Below, one piece after another: positions 17,054 through 25,771 of a stretch of 64,000 nt of DNA. How positions within the stretch are numbered: position 1 is the stretch's first letter; every line of letters begins with the position of its first letter. The notes below the pieces were generated by a model. That model did no database searches. It had not been told where the DNA came from and saw nothing but the letters and a program-made list of their open reading frames with translations. Origin of the DNA: Streptomyces chumphonensis (GTDB lineage: Bacteria > Actinomycetota > Actinomycetes > Streptomycetales > Streptomycetaceae); NCBI RefSeq assembly GCF_014779715.1, contig NZ_JACXYU010000001.1:1-64000 (forward strand), written 5' to 3'. The position numbers were made by a program, and so were the translations under genes.

Positions 17054-17551
17054 GCGACGAGAACGACGACCTGCGCATCACTCCGGAGACGGTGCACCTG
17101 CTCACCAAGGGCATCAACGACGCGATGGCCGAACTGCGCACGTTCACCTCGGAGACGAGCGCGCTGCGCGGGTCCGGGTTCAACGACCTGACGCTGACGA
17201 CGATGGAGGCCGGCGCCCCGGGGCCGTTCGACGGGTTCTGCGGGAACTGGGAGTGGGGGGTGCGCGGCCTGATGCAGCGGGCGAACCTCGTGGCCGAACG
17301 GCTGGACCTGGCGGCGGGTCTGGTCTGGGCGGAGGACGCCTACTGGTCGGCGAAGTTCAAGTACGCGGCCAACGGCTTCGTCCCCGACCGGCAATCCGCA
17401 CCTGACACAGGAGGAGGTCGCCCAGCAGAGCTACGCGGACATCCTCACCCCCGACGCCCCGGACTTCAGCCCGGAGTCGTTCGCGCGGGCCCGCGAGGAC
17501 ATCAAGGACACCTGGACGGGCGAGGGGCCCGGCGCGGGCGGTGAGGGCTGA
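17050..17551 (+). pseudogene. Small helical protein of the RHS toxin operon, frame disrupted near 17389
   Basis: The frame starting at ATG 17050 reads MSDENDDLRITPETVHLLTK and continues sensibly to YAANGFVPD at 17388. It then turns into Arg/Pro-rich nonsense ending at 17544. One base later a different frame reads GNPHLTQEEVAQQSYADILT and PDFSPESFARAREDIKDTW and ends with TGA at 17549-17551, overlapping the start of the RHS gene (TGATG). The span is 3n+1 bases; removing one C near 17388-17389 restores a 166-residue helical protein (VPDGNPHLTQEEV). Its position before an RHS toxin fits an ESX/WXG-like secretion partner. A sequencing error or genuine decay are both possible. Confidence 0.65.
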
Positions 17552-20500
17552 TGCCCGACTTCCTGGACGACGCGAAGGACTTCGTGGGGGAGAAGACCGG
17601 CGGCGTCGTCGACGACCTGGGGGACGTCACGGCGGCGGGGCTGGACTCCCTCGGCGCGGAGGGTGCGGCGGACGCGGTCCGGGAGAAGTCGGACTCGGTG
17701 GCGAACCGGCTCGGCGCGGATGTCGCCGAGATGGCGCTCGGCGACACCGACGACGCGAAGAAGCTCGTGCACGGCAGCGCGGGCACGCTGCGCTCCACCG
17801 GGCAGCACCTGCTGAACCTCAAGGACGCGTTCGACACCGTCGGCGCGGGTATGAAGGGCGTGGACCCGAGCGATCTGCGCGGGGAGACGGCGCAGGCGTT
17901 CGAGGAGAAGATCTCCGTCGAGCCGAAGAAGTGGTTCGAGGCGGCGGACGCCTGCCAGATGGCGGGCCAGGCACTGAGGGACTTCGCGGACACCGTGGAG
18001 TGGGCCCAGGGCGAGGCCGCCTCGGCCATCGAGCTCTACCGCAAGGGGCAGAAGGCGTCGAAGGAGGCGCGGGCGGCGCACGAGAGCGAGGTCGAGGCGT
18101 ACCGCCTGGCCTTCATCGCCCACCACTTCGACCGCGACGACAACCCCCTTCCGACGGAGCCGAAGCCGTTCTCCGACCCGGGCACGGCAGACGTCGAGGC
18201 CGCCGTGGAGAAGCTGGAGGAGGCGCGGCGCCAGCGCGACGAGGCGGCCCGCGCCGCGCAGCGCATGGTGGCCGCCGCCCGGGACGCGGCGCCGCCCAAG
18301 CCGTCGCTGAAGGAGCAGATGGACTCCGACGCCGAGGGGATGAAGCTCGGCGTCCAGCACTTCGGCGGCGGCGTACTCGAAGGCGGCACGGACCTGTTCC
18401 TGTGGGGCCGCAAGCACAGCGTGATCGACCCGTACAACCTCACCCACCCGGGTGAGTACCTCACCAACCTCAACTCCAGCGTCCACGGCATCGCGACGAC
18501 CGATCCGCGCACCATCCCCAGCACCGTCATGCAGGCGATGCGCAACGACCCGGCCGAGTTCCTCGGCACGCTGGTCCCGGAGCTGATCGGCACGAAGGGT
18601 GCGGGCCTGCCCGGCAGTGCCGGGCGGCGGGCGGCGGGCACGCTCGACGACGTCGCCCCCAGCCGGCCGCACGTCGAGCGGAGGGAGCCGGGCCAGGCCG
18701 AGACCCAGAACAAGCAGAGGTCCACGGACAACACCGACCCGGTCGACCTGGCGACCGGCATGATGTTCCTGCCGCAGACGGACGTGGCCCTGCCCGGCGC
18801 CCTGCCGCTGGTCTTCAGCCGCCAGGTCGACTCCGGCTACCGCTCGGGCCGCTGGTTCGGGCCGTCCTGGGCCAGCACCGCCGACCAGCGGCTGGAGATC
18901 GACGCGACGGGCGTCATCCTCGTCACCGAGGACGGCCTCCTCCTGGAGTACCCCCACCCCGCGCCGGACGTCCCCACCCTTCCCGCGCGCGGGCCGCAGT
19001 GGCCACTGGAGCGGCACCCGGACGGCGACTACACCCTCACCGACCCCGACACCGGGCACGTCCGCCGCTACACCGGCCCGGAGGAACCGGGCGCGAACGG
19101 CGCCGCGCCCCTGGCCGAGATCAGCGACCGCAACGGCCACACGCTCACCTTCAGCTACGACGAAGACGGCACCCCCACCGCCATCGCCCACTCCGCCGGG
19201 CACGTCCTGCGCCTGACGGCGTCCGAGGGCCGCATCACCGCCCTGGACCTCCTCGCCGACGACGGCCGGACGACCCCCGTCGTCCGCTACGGCTACACCG
19301 ACGGCGAACTGACGTCCGTCACCGGCTCCTCCGGCCTGCCGCTGCGGTTCGCGTACGACGCCGAGCACCGCGTCATCGCCTGGACCGACAGCAACGAGCG
19401 GCGCTACGACTACGTCTACGACGACCGGAACCGCTGCATCGCCGAGGGCGGCACCGAGGGCCACCTGTCGATCCGGCTCTCCTACGACGCACGCGACGAG
19501 GCGACCGGCCACCGCGTCACCACCCTCACCACCGCCGAGGGCCACGTCACCCGCCACCTCGTCGACGACGCGGGCCGGGTCGTCGCCGTCACCGACCCGC
19601 TCGGGCACACCACCCGCACCTCCCACGACCACCGCGGCCGCGTCCTGACCCGCACCGACGCCCTGGGCCGCACCACGGCCGTCGAGCGGGACGCGTCGGG
19701 CCGACCGGTCGCCGTCACCCGGCCCGACGGCTCGCGCACCGCCGTCGAGTACAACGCCCTCGGGCTGCCGCTGACCGTCACCGGCCCCGACGGCACCTGG
19801 CGGCACACCTACGACGAGCGGGGCAACCGCACCTCCGTCACCGACCCGGCCGGCACCACCACCCACTTCGGCCACGACGACGCCGGACACCTGACGTCCG
19901 TCACCAACGCCCTCGGGCACACCACCCACGTCGCGTGCGACGCGGCCGGACTGCCGCTGACGATCACCGACCCGCTCGGCGGCGTCACCCGCTACGCCCG
20001 CGACACGTTCGGCCGCGTCACCCGCGTCACCGACCCCCTCGGCGCCGTCACCCACCTGGAATGGACCACCGAGGGCAAGCTCCTCTCCCGCACCGGCCCG
20101 GACGGCGCCACCGAGAGGTGGACCTACGACGGCGAGGGCAACTGCGTCTCCCACACCGACCCGGCCGGCGGCGTGACGACATACGAGTACGGCCACTTCG
20201 ACCTGCTCGCCGCGCGCACCGGCCCGGACGGCGTGCGCTACACCTTCGACCACGACACCGCGCTGCGCCTGCGCCGGGTCACCGACCCGCAGGGCCGCGC
20301 CTGGAGCTACACCTACGACCCCGCCGGGCACCTGACGTCCGAGACCGACTTCGACGGCCGCACCCAGGCCTACGCCTACGACCCCGCAGGCCACCTCATC
20401 GCCCGCACGGGCCCCCTGGGGCAGGTCAGCCGCTTCGAGCGCGGCCCGCGCGGCGAGATCCTGCGCAAGGACGCCGACGGCGCCGTCACCGACTACGCCT

Positions 20501-22191
20501 ACGACGCCGCCGGGCGCCTGCTCAGCGCCGTCAGCGCCGAGGCGGAGCTGTACCTGCACCGGGACCGAACGGGCCGCGTCAAGTCCGAGACGGTCAACGG
20601 CCGCACCACCGCCTTCACCTACGACCGGCTCGGCCGCCGCACCCGCCGCGTGACGCCCATGGGCGCCGTCACCACCTGGGAGTACGACGCGGCCGGCCGC
20701 CGCACCGGCATGACGTCCGGCGGGCGGGCGCTGACCTTCGCACACGACGCCGCGGGCCGCGAGACCCGCCGGACCATCGGCGACGACCTCGCCCTCACCC
20801 AGCACTGGGACCCGGCGAACCGCCTCACCGAGGCCGTCCTCACCGGCGCGGCGCCCGACCCGGTCACCCACCGCGGCTACGCCTACCGGCCCGACGGCGC
20901 GCTCACCGCCGTCCACGACCGCCACACCGGCAGCCGCCGCTTCGACCTCGACGCGGCGGGCCGCGTCACCGCCGTCCACGCGGCCGGGTGGAGCGAGTCC
21001 TACGCCTACGACGAGACCGGCAACCAGACGCACGCCGCCTGGCCCGCCGACCACCCCGCCCCCGAGGCCACCGGACCGCGCACCTACACCGGCACCCGCA
21101 TCACCGGCGCCGGCCGCGTCCGCTACGAGCACGACGACGCCGGCCGCCTGGTGCTGCGCCAGAAACCCCGCCTGTCCCGCAAACCCGACACCTGGCGCTA
21201 CACCTGGGACGCCGAGGACCGCCTCACCGCCGTCACCACCCCCGACGGCACCCGCTGGCGCTACCACTACGACCCCCTCGGCCGCCGCACGGCAAAACAA
21301 CGGATGGCCGACGACGGCGAAACCGTCGTCGAGGAGATCCTGTTCGCCTGGGACGGCCCCACCCTCATCGAACAGACCACGACCGCCCCGGGCCTCCCCC
21401 ACCCCGTCACCCTCACCTGGGACCACCAGGGACTGCACCCCGTCACCCAGACCGAACGCCTCACCGACGCGACCGGTCAACGCGAGATCGACCGCCGCTT
21501 CTTCGCCATCGTCACCGACCTCGTCGGCACCCCCACCGAACTCGTCGACGAGACCGGCACCGTCGCCTGGCGCACCCGCTCCACCCTCTGGGGCCACACC
21601 ACCTGGAACACGGACGCCACCGCCTACACCCCGCTCCGCTTCCCCGGCCAATACAGTGACCCCGAAACCGGCCTCCACTACAACGTCCACCGCTACTACG
21701 ACCCCGAAACCGCCCGCTACACCACCCCCGACCCCCTCGGCCTCTCCCCCGCCCCCAACCCCACCACCTACGTCCACAACCCCCACACCTGGACCGACCC
21801 CCTGGGCCTGGCACCGGACTACGAGGACTCTCGCGAGAGGTTGTATCGAGCGCCGCACGCTGGAAACCGAGAGTCCGAGGCGTATGGGCTCGATCCGAGC
21901 AACCACCCTCATACCGAACTGGGCGGGCCAGGAACCGCATACCTCGGCGATTCGGAAAGAGTTGCCCAACAGTATGCGGCACAAGGAGTGTACGAGGACG
22001 GCTACCACGAGTACGTGATGAAGTCAGAATTTCGTGAGTCATTTCCCCCAGAACAGTACCGCACCAGCCACGACAATAAGCCCGGCGAACATCAGTGGAT
22101 TATCCCTCAAGGCGAAATCACTCGCTTTAACGAATTCATCGAAGAAGTGCACTGGATAAACTTCTACAACGGATACACCTGGAAGGGCTGA
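17551..22191 (+). CDS. RHS/YD-repeat polymorphic toxin
   Basis: A 1546-residue polymorphic toxin. Residues 1-250 are acidic and helical, including a WXG-like targeting region (KDAFDTVGAGMKGVDPSDLR), as in T7SS/ESX-exported effectors. No Sec signal is visible. A DUF6531 domain begins near 391 (DPVDLATGMMFLPQTDVALP). YD repeats fill about 510-1350 and form the RHS cocoon. The core ends with RFPGQYSDPETGLHYNVHRY and the cleavage-region motif TTPDPLGLSPAPNPTTYVHN. The last about 120 residues (from 1425) are the toxin tip, with LYRAPHAGN, GPGTAYLGDSERVAQQYA and GEHQWIIPQGEI. The spacing recalls an ADP-ribosyltransferase R-S-E layout, but this is tentative. The tip DNA (from about 21820) has clearly lower GC than the repeats, a sign of tip exchange. 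Confidence 0.9.
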   Translation: MPDFLDDAKDFVGEKTGGVVDDLGDVTAAGLDSLGAEGAADAVREKSDSVANRLGADVAEMALGDTDDAKKLVHGSAGTLRSTGQHLLNLKDAFDTVGAGMKGVDPSDLRGETAQAFEEKISVEPKKWFEAADACQMAGQALRDFADTVEWAQGEAASAIELYRKGQKASKEARAAHESEVEAYRLAFIAHHFDRDDNPLPTEPKPFSDPGTADVEAAVEKLEEARRQRDEAARAAQRMVAAARDAAPPKPSLKEQMDSDAEGMKLGVQHFGGGVLEGGTDLFLWGRKHSVIDPYNLTHPGEYLTNLNSSVHGIATTDPRTIPSTVMQAMRNDPAEFLGTLVPELIGTKGAGLPGSAGRRAAGTLDDVAPSRPHVERREPGQAETQNKQRSTDNTDPVDLATGMMFLPQTDVALPGALPLVFSRQVDSGYRSGRWFGPSWASTADQRLEIDATGVILVTEDGLLLEYPHPAPDVPTLPARGPQWPLERHPDGDYTLTDPDTGHVRRYTGPEEPGANGAAPLAEISDRNGHTLTFSYDEDGTPTAIAHSAGHVLRLTASEGRITALDLLADDGRTTPVVRYGYTDGELTSVTGSSGLPLRFAYDAEHRVIAWTDSNERRYDYVYDDRNRCIAEGGTEGHLSIRLSYDARDEATGHRVTTLTTAEGHVTRHLVDDAGRVVAVTDPLGHTTRTSHDHRGRVLTRTDALGRTTAVERDASGRPVAVTRPDGSRTAVEYNALGLPLTVTGPDGTWRHTYDERGNRTSVTDPAGTTTHFGHDDAGHLTSVTNALGHTTHVACDAAGLPLTITDPLGGVTRYARDTFGRVTRVTDPLGAVTHLEWTTEGKLLSRTGPDGATERWTYDGEGNCVSHTDPAGGVTTYEYGHFDLLAARTGPDGVRYTFDHDTALRLRRVTDPQGRAWSYTYDPAGHLTSETDFDGRTQAYAYDPAGHLIARTGPLGQVSRFERGPRGEILRKDADGAVTDYAYDAAGRLLSAVSAEAELYLHRDRTGRVKSETVNGRTTAFTYDRLGRRTRRVTPMGAVTTWEYDAAGRRTGMTSGGRALTFAHDAAGRETRRTIGDDLALTQHWDPANRLTEAVLTGAAPDPVTHRGYAYRPDGALTAVHDRHTGSRRFDLDAAGRVTAVHAAGWSESYAYDETGNQTHAAWPADHPAPEATGPRTYTGTRITGAGRVRYEHDDAGRLVLRQKPRLSRKPDTWRYTWDAEDRLTAVTTPDGTRWRYHYDPLGRRTAKQRMADDGETVVEEILFAWDGPTLIEQTTTAPGLPHPVTLTWDHQGLHPVTQTERLTDATGQREIDRRFFAIVTDLVGTPTELVDETGTVAWRTRSTLWGHTTWNTDATAYTPLRFPGQYSDPETGLHYNVHRYYDPETARYTTPDPLGLSPAPNPTTYVHNPHTWTDPLGLAPDYEDSRERLYRAPHAGNRESEAYGLDPSNHPHTELGGPGTAYLGDSERVAQQYAAQGVYEDGYHEYVMKSEFRESFPPEQYRTSHDNKPGEHQWIIPQGEITRFNEFIEEVHWINFYNGYTWKG

Positions 22192-22200
22192 CTCGAGGGC

Positions 22201-22713
22201 ATGTCCACCAACGACATTCCATCACCCGCTAACCCATCTCCAGGAGATGTACACCGGGGAGTCGCGCAAGAAGTCACAGATTTCGGCGCATTCATTTCAT
22301 TTCAAGGATGCGTCGGCTTGGTGACGGTGCCAAATCTCGCATGGACACGCATTGATTCGCCGCGCGACGTCATCTCTCCCGGAGACGACGTGACGGTGGT
22401 GGTGCTGGCTGTAGACGAAGCGCGCAGTAGAATTTCTCTCTCAATTAAAGATCTACAACCCGACCCATTGCTAGAGTTCGCTACTCAGTTTTTGGGAGAA
22501 GAGATCAGTGGCAAGGTTACGAAGGTTGCCCCGATCGGCATCTTTCTGAGAGTCCACCCCGGCCTCGAAGGACTGCTACCGGCAGAGGAGTTGCACCAAA
22601 TGCAGACAGATTGGCGCGATCTGCGAAGTGGAACCGCCATGGATGTCAAGGTATCGGCCATCAACGTTCAGCTACGTAGAATCGCTCTGTCGCTGACGAA
22701 ACGGGAGAACTAG
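22201..22713 (+). CDS. Protein with two S1 RNA-binding domains, putative cognate immunity protein
   Basis: A 170-residue protein starting 9 bases after the toxin stop codon, the place where polymorphic toxins carry their immunity gene. It holds two S1-type OB folds. Domain 1 is about residues 16-88 (GDVHRGVAQEVTDFGAFISF, then RSRISLSIKDLQ). Domain 2 is about 98-168 (EISGKVTKVAPIGIFLRVHP, GLEGLLPAEELH, then RRIALSLTKRE). S1 domains bind structured or single-stranded RNA, as in ribosomal protein S1 and PNPase. Base composition matches the low-GC toxin tip rather than the flanks. The immunity role is inferred from position; a translation-related role is the alternative. Confidence 0.75.
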   Translation: MSTNDIPSPANPSPGDVHRGVAQEVTDFGAFISFQGCVGLVTVPNLAWTRIDSPRDVISPGDDVTVVVLAVDEARSRISLSIKDLQPDPLLEFATQFLGEEISGKVTKVAPIGIFLRVHPGLEGLLPAEELHQMQTDWRDLRSGTAMDVKVSAINVQLRRIALSLTKREN

Positions 22714-23250
22714 TACCCCTGAGTCGGTAGTTCGTGTGCGGTATGCGGCGAGAGTGTCGAGGATCTCGTCGGCGGCCTTGGCCCAGATGAACGACTTGGG
22801 GTTCTTGTTCCACTCGTTGATCCAGCCGCGGATTTGGCGTTCGAGTTCGATCACGCTGCGGTGGGTCGAGCGGCGGAGCCTCGGCCTAGCTTTGCACGAC
22901 TGCCTTCAATTGATAAGCGGTGCCCGAGTTGATGCGATGCAGGAAGGAGACGCATATGCACTCCGGGAGCTAAAAGGACTACTGGAAAGATAGAGCGAAA
23001 TTAGCTCGGATAGTCGACGTAACGTCTCGCATAAGCACGTCTCCGAACTTTGCAGAGAATGGTACGAAGAATGACTGTCCACACTCAAGAGGGATCGGCC
23101 CTAGTGCAATCAAAGATTTTCTCACACCACTAGGCCGGCAAGAGCGGACAGCAAGAACCTCCCAGAGCCGCCTCAGCGCCCACAACCGAGGAAACGACCG
23201 TCAAAAAAGTAGCAGACTGGAAACGAAGATTCCAAGTATGGCAGTACTCA
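22714..23250. other. Gene-poor relic region behind the toxin/immunity pair
   Basis: About 540 bases with lower GC than the chromosome and no intact gene. It holds an IS630 transposase remnant (separate entry). On the plus strand from about 22890 a frame reads LQLISGARVDAMQEGDAYAL then RELKGLLER and a TAG at 22991, and continues in the same frame as SRRNVSHKHVSELCREWYEE to a TGA, like a small decayed gene with an internal stop. From 23134 an open frame leads into the ORF at 23251 without a usable start. The region looks like a graveyard of exchanged immunity genes. Confidence 0.5.
22717..22879 (-). pseudogene. IS630-family transposase remnant (C-terminal end)
   Basis: On the minus strand the codons from 22879 down to about 22717 read RLRRSTHRSVIELERQIRGW, then INEWNKNPKSFIWAKAADEI and LDTLAAYRTRTTDSG. 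From memory this is the C-terminal tail of many actinobacterial IS630-family transposases. Only about 55 residues remain; the catalytic DDE domain and the terminal inverted repeats are not visible. It marks an old insertion or recombination point just after the immunity gene. Confidence 0.75.
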
Positions 23251-23559
23251 GTGAGCCATTCAGTTCTCCTCGTGCGAAGCTTTCACCCTCAGCATTATAA
23301 AACGCGCATCGATTTCTTGTTCGCAGCCGTTGAAATGATGCATCTACGATCTACGTATCAGAGATTTCGGGTTGACCTGGCCTCAGAACAGGAAGCTCAG
23401 GCCATGCTGGGGCAACGCTTCGCGCAGCTCTCCAACGTTCCTCTCTACGTCATCAATGGCGGAGAAGGCTACGTCTGCGCCGGTCGAGTGAATTGGCACG
23501 AGGACACCGGAGACCATCACGCACCGTCCGCTTTCGGCCCGTTGCGCGGGACCCCCTAA
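23251..23559 (+). CDS. Orphan immunity-like protein of unknown family, start uncertain
   Basis: A 102-residue ORF from GTG 23251 reading SHSVLLVRSFHPQHYKTRID, FLFAAVEMMHLRSTYQRFRV and ending in GRVNWHEDTGDHHAPSAFGP. The open frame extends upstream to 23134, and the codons just before the GTG (KKVADWKRRFQVWQYSV) look like the true N-terminus, but only GTC stands where a start would be expected (23200). I recall similar small proteins with a WQYSVSHSxLLLRS-like opening near streptomycete toxins, but cannot name a family. Low GC and placement behind the RHS toxin suggest a displaced immunity gene that may have lost its start codon. Confidence 0.5.
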   Translation: MSHSVLLVRSFHPQHYKTRIDFLFAAVEMMHLRSTYQRFRVDLASEQEAQAMLGQRFAQLSNVPLYVINGGEGYVCAGRVNWHEDTGDHHAPSAFGPLRGTP

Positions 23560-23646
23560 AACGTAGGACCGCAGTACATGATTCGAGTGGCCTACACCGA
23601 TGGCACCTATTGAGGTCGAACCCGTGGTGTCGAAGGCCCTCGGGTG

Positions 23647-23675
23647 CGGGGCGCGCATGGAGTGTGCGCGCCCCG
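23647..23675. terminator. Hairpin terminator between orphan immunity ORF and TenA-like gene
   Basis: A perfect 11-base inverted repeat, CGGGGCGCGCA (23647-23657) and TGCGCGCCCCG (23665-23675), with a 7-base loop, between convergent genes ending at 23559 and 23721. It marks the return from the low-GC patch to normal high-GC sequence. Confidence 0.65.
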
Positions 23676-23720
23676 AGCCTCCCGAGCGTCGCCGGGCAGA
23701 TGTGGCCTGACGTGGCACGG

Positions 23721-24371
23721 TTACCGGCCGCTGCTCACGTACCCCCAGTAGTCGTCGACGATGGAGTGGAGCTGACGGGCGAAGGTGAGGACCTCCTCGG
23801 GCTCCTCCCCGTGTGCGAGACCGTAGGTGATCACCTCGCGGACACCGCTCGTCAAAGTGGCGGGCGGCTCGCTGCCCCACCACTCCAGGTAGTCGATGAG
23901 GGGTTCGGGTGCCGCCTCCTTCTCACCGGCCAGACGCGCCAGCTCGTCGAAAACGGTGCACCAGACGGCGAGATCACTGTGCAAGTAGAGAGCCACCGCA
24001 GCCGGACTCGCCAAAGCCCCCGGGGCGGTGAGGCTACCGACCGCGCGTCCGAGCAGCCCGCTCGTGGCGATCTTCAGGTCCTCGGGGCGCAGGCCGACGG
24101 ACTCCGCGACCGGACCCATGAGCGCGTGGGCCTCCGCGATCGTATGGATGGTGAAGCCGAAGAGGCGCGCCGGCGTCTCATGCCGGTGGCGGGCCACCAG
24201 CAGTCCATAGGCAGCCAGTTCGGACTCCTGACAGTTGTGTTCGGCGATCACGAGCCGCTGCAGCAACTCCCGATCCACCTCGCCGACACGCATCCGCGCC
24301 AGCGTTTCGTTGCGCTGGACGCAGCGGTCGACGTCCGGCCGCATTTCCTCCATCAGTTCTTCCGCGTTCAC
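23721..24371 (-). CDS. TenA-like / heme-oxygenase-fold protein
   Basis: A 216-residue all-helical protein. Segments such as LQRLVIAEHNCQESELAAYG, FGFTIHTIAEAHALMGPVAE and LHSDLAVWCTVFDELARLAG follow the pattern of a streptomycete group usually annotated as TenA/thiaminase-like, within the heme-oxygenase fold that also includes diiron N-oxygenases. Glu and His residues suitable for a metal site are present (E and H in AEHNCQESE, E in IAEAHALM), but I cannot assign ligands. GTG 24371 has an ideal GAGGAGG ribosome site. It lies 158 bases downstream of the aminotransferase in the same orientation, suggesting one pathway. Confidence 0.6.
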   Translation of the reverse strand: MNAEELMEEMRPDVDRCVQRNETLARMRVGEVDRELLQRLVIAEHNCQESELAAYGLLVARHRHETPARLFGFTIHTIAEAHALMGPVAESVGLRPEDLKIATSGLLGRAVGSLTAPGALASPAAVALYLHSDLAVWCTVFDELARLAGEKEAAPEPLIDYLEWWGSEPPATLTSGVREVITYGLAHGEEPEEVLTFARQLHSIVDDYWGYVSSGR

Positions 24372-24529
24372 GAGGTACCTCCTCGGTGTGGTCGCTTAGC
24401 CGTGCGATCCAGCACGGCGTACTCGATGACGCGACGGTGAGCCTCCTTTCCAGTGGGTCCGGCGCGCCGGGGCCGGTCGCTCCCGGCCGCGGGGGGAGGA
24501 CGTTCCTTCCCGAGGACGGGAGGAAGGAG

Positions 24530-25771
24530 TCAGGGCACGCTGCCGCACCACGTCCTGCGACTGTCGTGCCGCTCCAGGAATCGGGCCAGGCGTTCGGCCA
24601 CATCGTCGATGACGTCGCACGGGGGCATGGTCACCATGCGCAGGTGTCCGGGGGGCACGGGGCCCAGCCCGGCACCCGGTACGACGAGCAGGCCCTCCTC
24701 ACGCAACAGGCCGCCGGCGAGGGCGTCGCCGTCCACGCGGTACCGCCGGACGTCGATGCGGGGGAAGGCGTAGAAGGCACCACCGGGCTTCACGCAGTGG
24801 ATTCCGGGGATACCGGCGAGCGCACGCAGCAGGTGGTCCCGTCGGTGGCGGAAGGCACCTCCGGGTCCGGTCAGGTCCTTGGTGTCGTCCACCCGCAGCG
24901 CGGTCGGCACCACGCGTTGAGCGGGCACGTTGGGACAAAGCCGCAGGGACGTCACGGTGTCGAGCGCCGTGGCCAGAGTGGCGCGGGCCGCACGAGGGCC
25001 CGTCAGCACCGCCCAGCCCATGCGGAATCCGGGGACGCGGCTGCGCTTGGAGAGCCCGCCGAAGGTCACGCAGGGCGTGTCCGGGGCGCAGGTCGCCAGC
25101 GGCGAGTGGAGCGCGCCGTCATACAGGAAGTCGTCGTAGATCTCGTCGGCCAGGAGCAGGAGCCCGTGACGCCGGGCGAGGGCGGCGATGGCATCGACCA
25201 CAGGGCGCGGCCAGACGGATCCGGTGGGGTTGTTCGGATTGATCGCCACGATGGCCCGGGTGCGTGCGGTGATCCTGTCGCGCAGGGCCACGGGGTCCGG
25301 CAGCCACCCCGACGTCTCGTCGCACGGGTAGTGCACCGGCCGGCCACCCGCCAGCACGGTCGACGCCGTCCACATCGGGTAGTCCGGTGCCGGGATCAGC
25401 ACCTCGTCCTGCGGTTCGAGGAGGGCATGAAGTGTCGAAGCGGCGAGTTCCGACACTCCGTTGCCCAGGTAGACGTCCTCCGCCTCGACCGTGTCGAAGC
25501 CCTTCCCCCGGTAGTGGCCGGCCACCGCCTCCCGCGCGTCGGGGAGTCCCCGTGCCGGCCCGTAGGCGGCGGAGCGGTCGATTCCGTCTCGCATGGCCCG
25601 CACCACCTCCGGTCGGGGCGGCAAACCGTGGGCCACGGGGTCGCCCACGTTCATGCTGACCACCGAACGCCCCTCGGCCCGCATGCTTTCGGCGCGTGCC
25701 GCCAGGGGGCCACGCAGGCTGTAGCTCACTCCGGAGAGCTTGCTGGACGTGGAGAGCACGGCTCGGGACAT
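24530..25771 (-). CDS. PLP-dependent aminotransferase, class I/II (AlaA-like)
   Basis: A 413-residue fold-type I aminotransferase. Visible family residues are NVGDPVAHGLPP (substrate loop), YGPARGLPDAREAVA, the PLP-stacking and binding segments NGVSELAASTLHAL and NPNNPTG, the Asp and Tyr of LLADEIYDDFLYDG, the Schiff-base Lys242 in GGLSKRSRVPGFRMGW, and the C-terminal Arg (HLRMVTMPP). It most resembles alanine/valine-pyruvate transaminases. The substrate is unknown; the neighbouring P450 and TenA-like genes suggest modification of an amino-acid-derived metabolite. It is divergent from the P450 across 704 bases. Confidence 0.88.
   Translation of the reverse strand: MSRAVLSTSSKLSGVSYSLRGPLAARAESMRAEGRSVVSMNVGDPVAHGLPPRPEVVRAMRDGIDRSAAYGPARGLPDAREAVAGHYRGKGFDTVEAEDVYLGNGVSELAASTLHALLEPQDEVLIPAPDYPMWTASTVLAGGRPVHYPCDETSGWLPDPVALRDRITARTRAIVAINPNNPTGSVWPRPVVDAIAALARRHGLLLLADEIYDDFLYDGALHSPLATCAPDTPCVTFGGLSKRSRVPGFRMGWAVLTGPRAARATLATALDTVTSLRLCPNVPAQRVVPTALRVDDTKDLTGPGGAFRHRRDHLLRALAGIPGIHCVKPGGAFYAFPRIDVRRYRVDGDALAGGLLREEGLLVVPGAGLGPVPPGHLRMVTMPPCDVIDDVAERLARFLERHDSRRTWCGSVP

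Noticed and set aside
22736..22990. An 85-codon plus-strand ORF behind the S1 protein
   Set aside because: Its first half is antisense to the IS630 transposase remnant; only the last about 35 codons might be coding, so it is noted in the relic-region entry, not as a gene.
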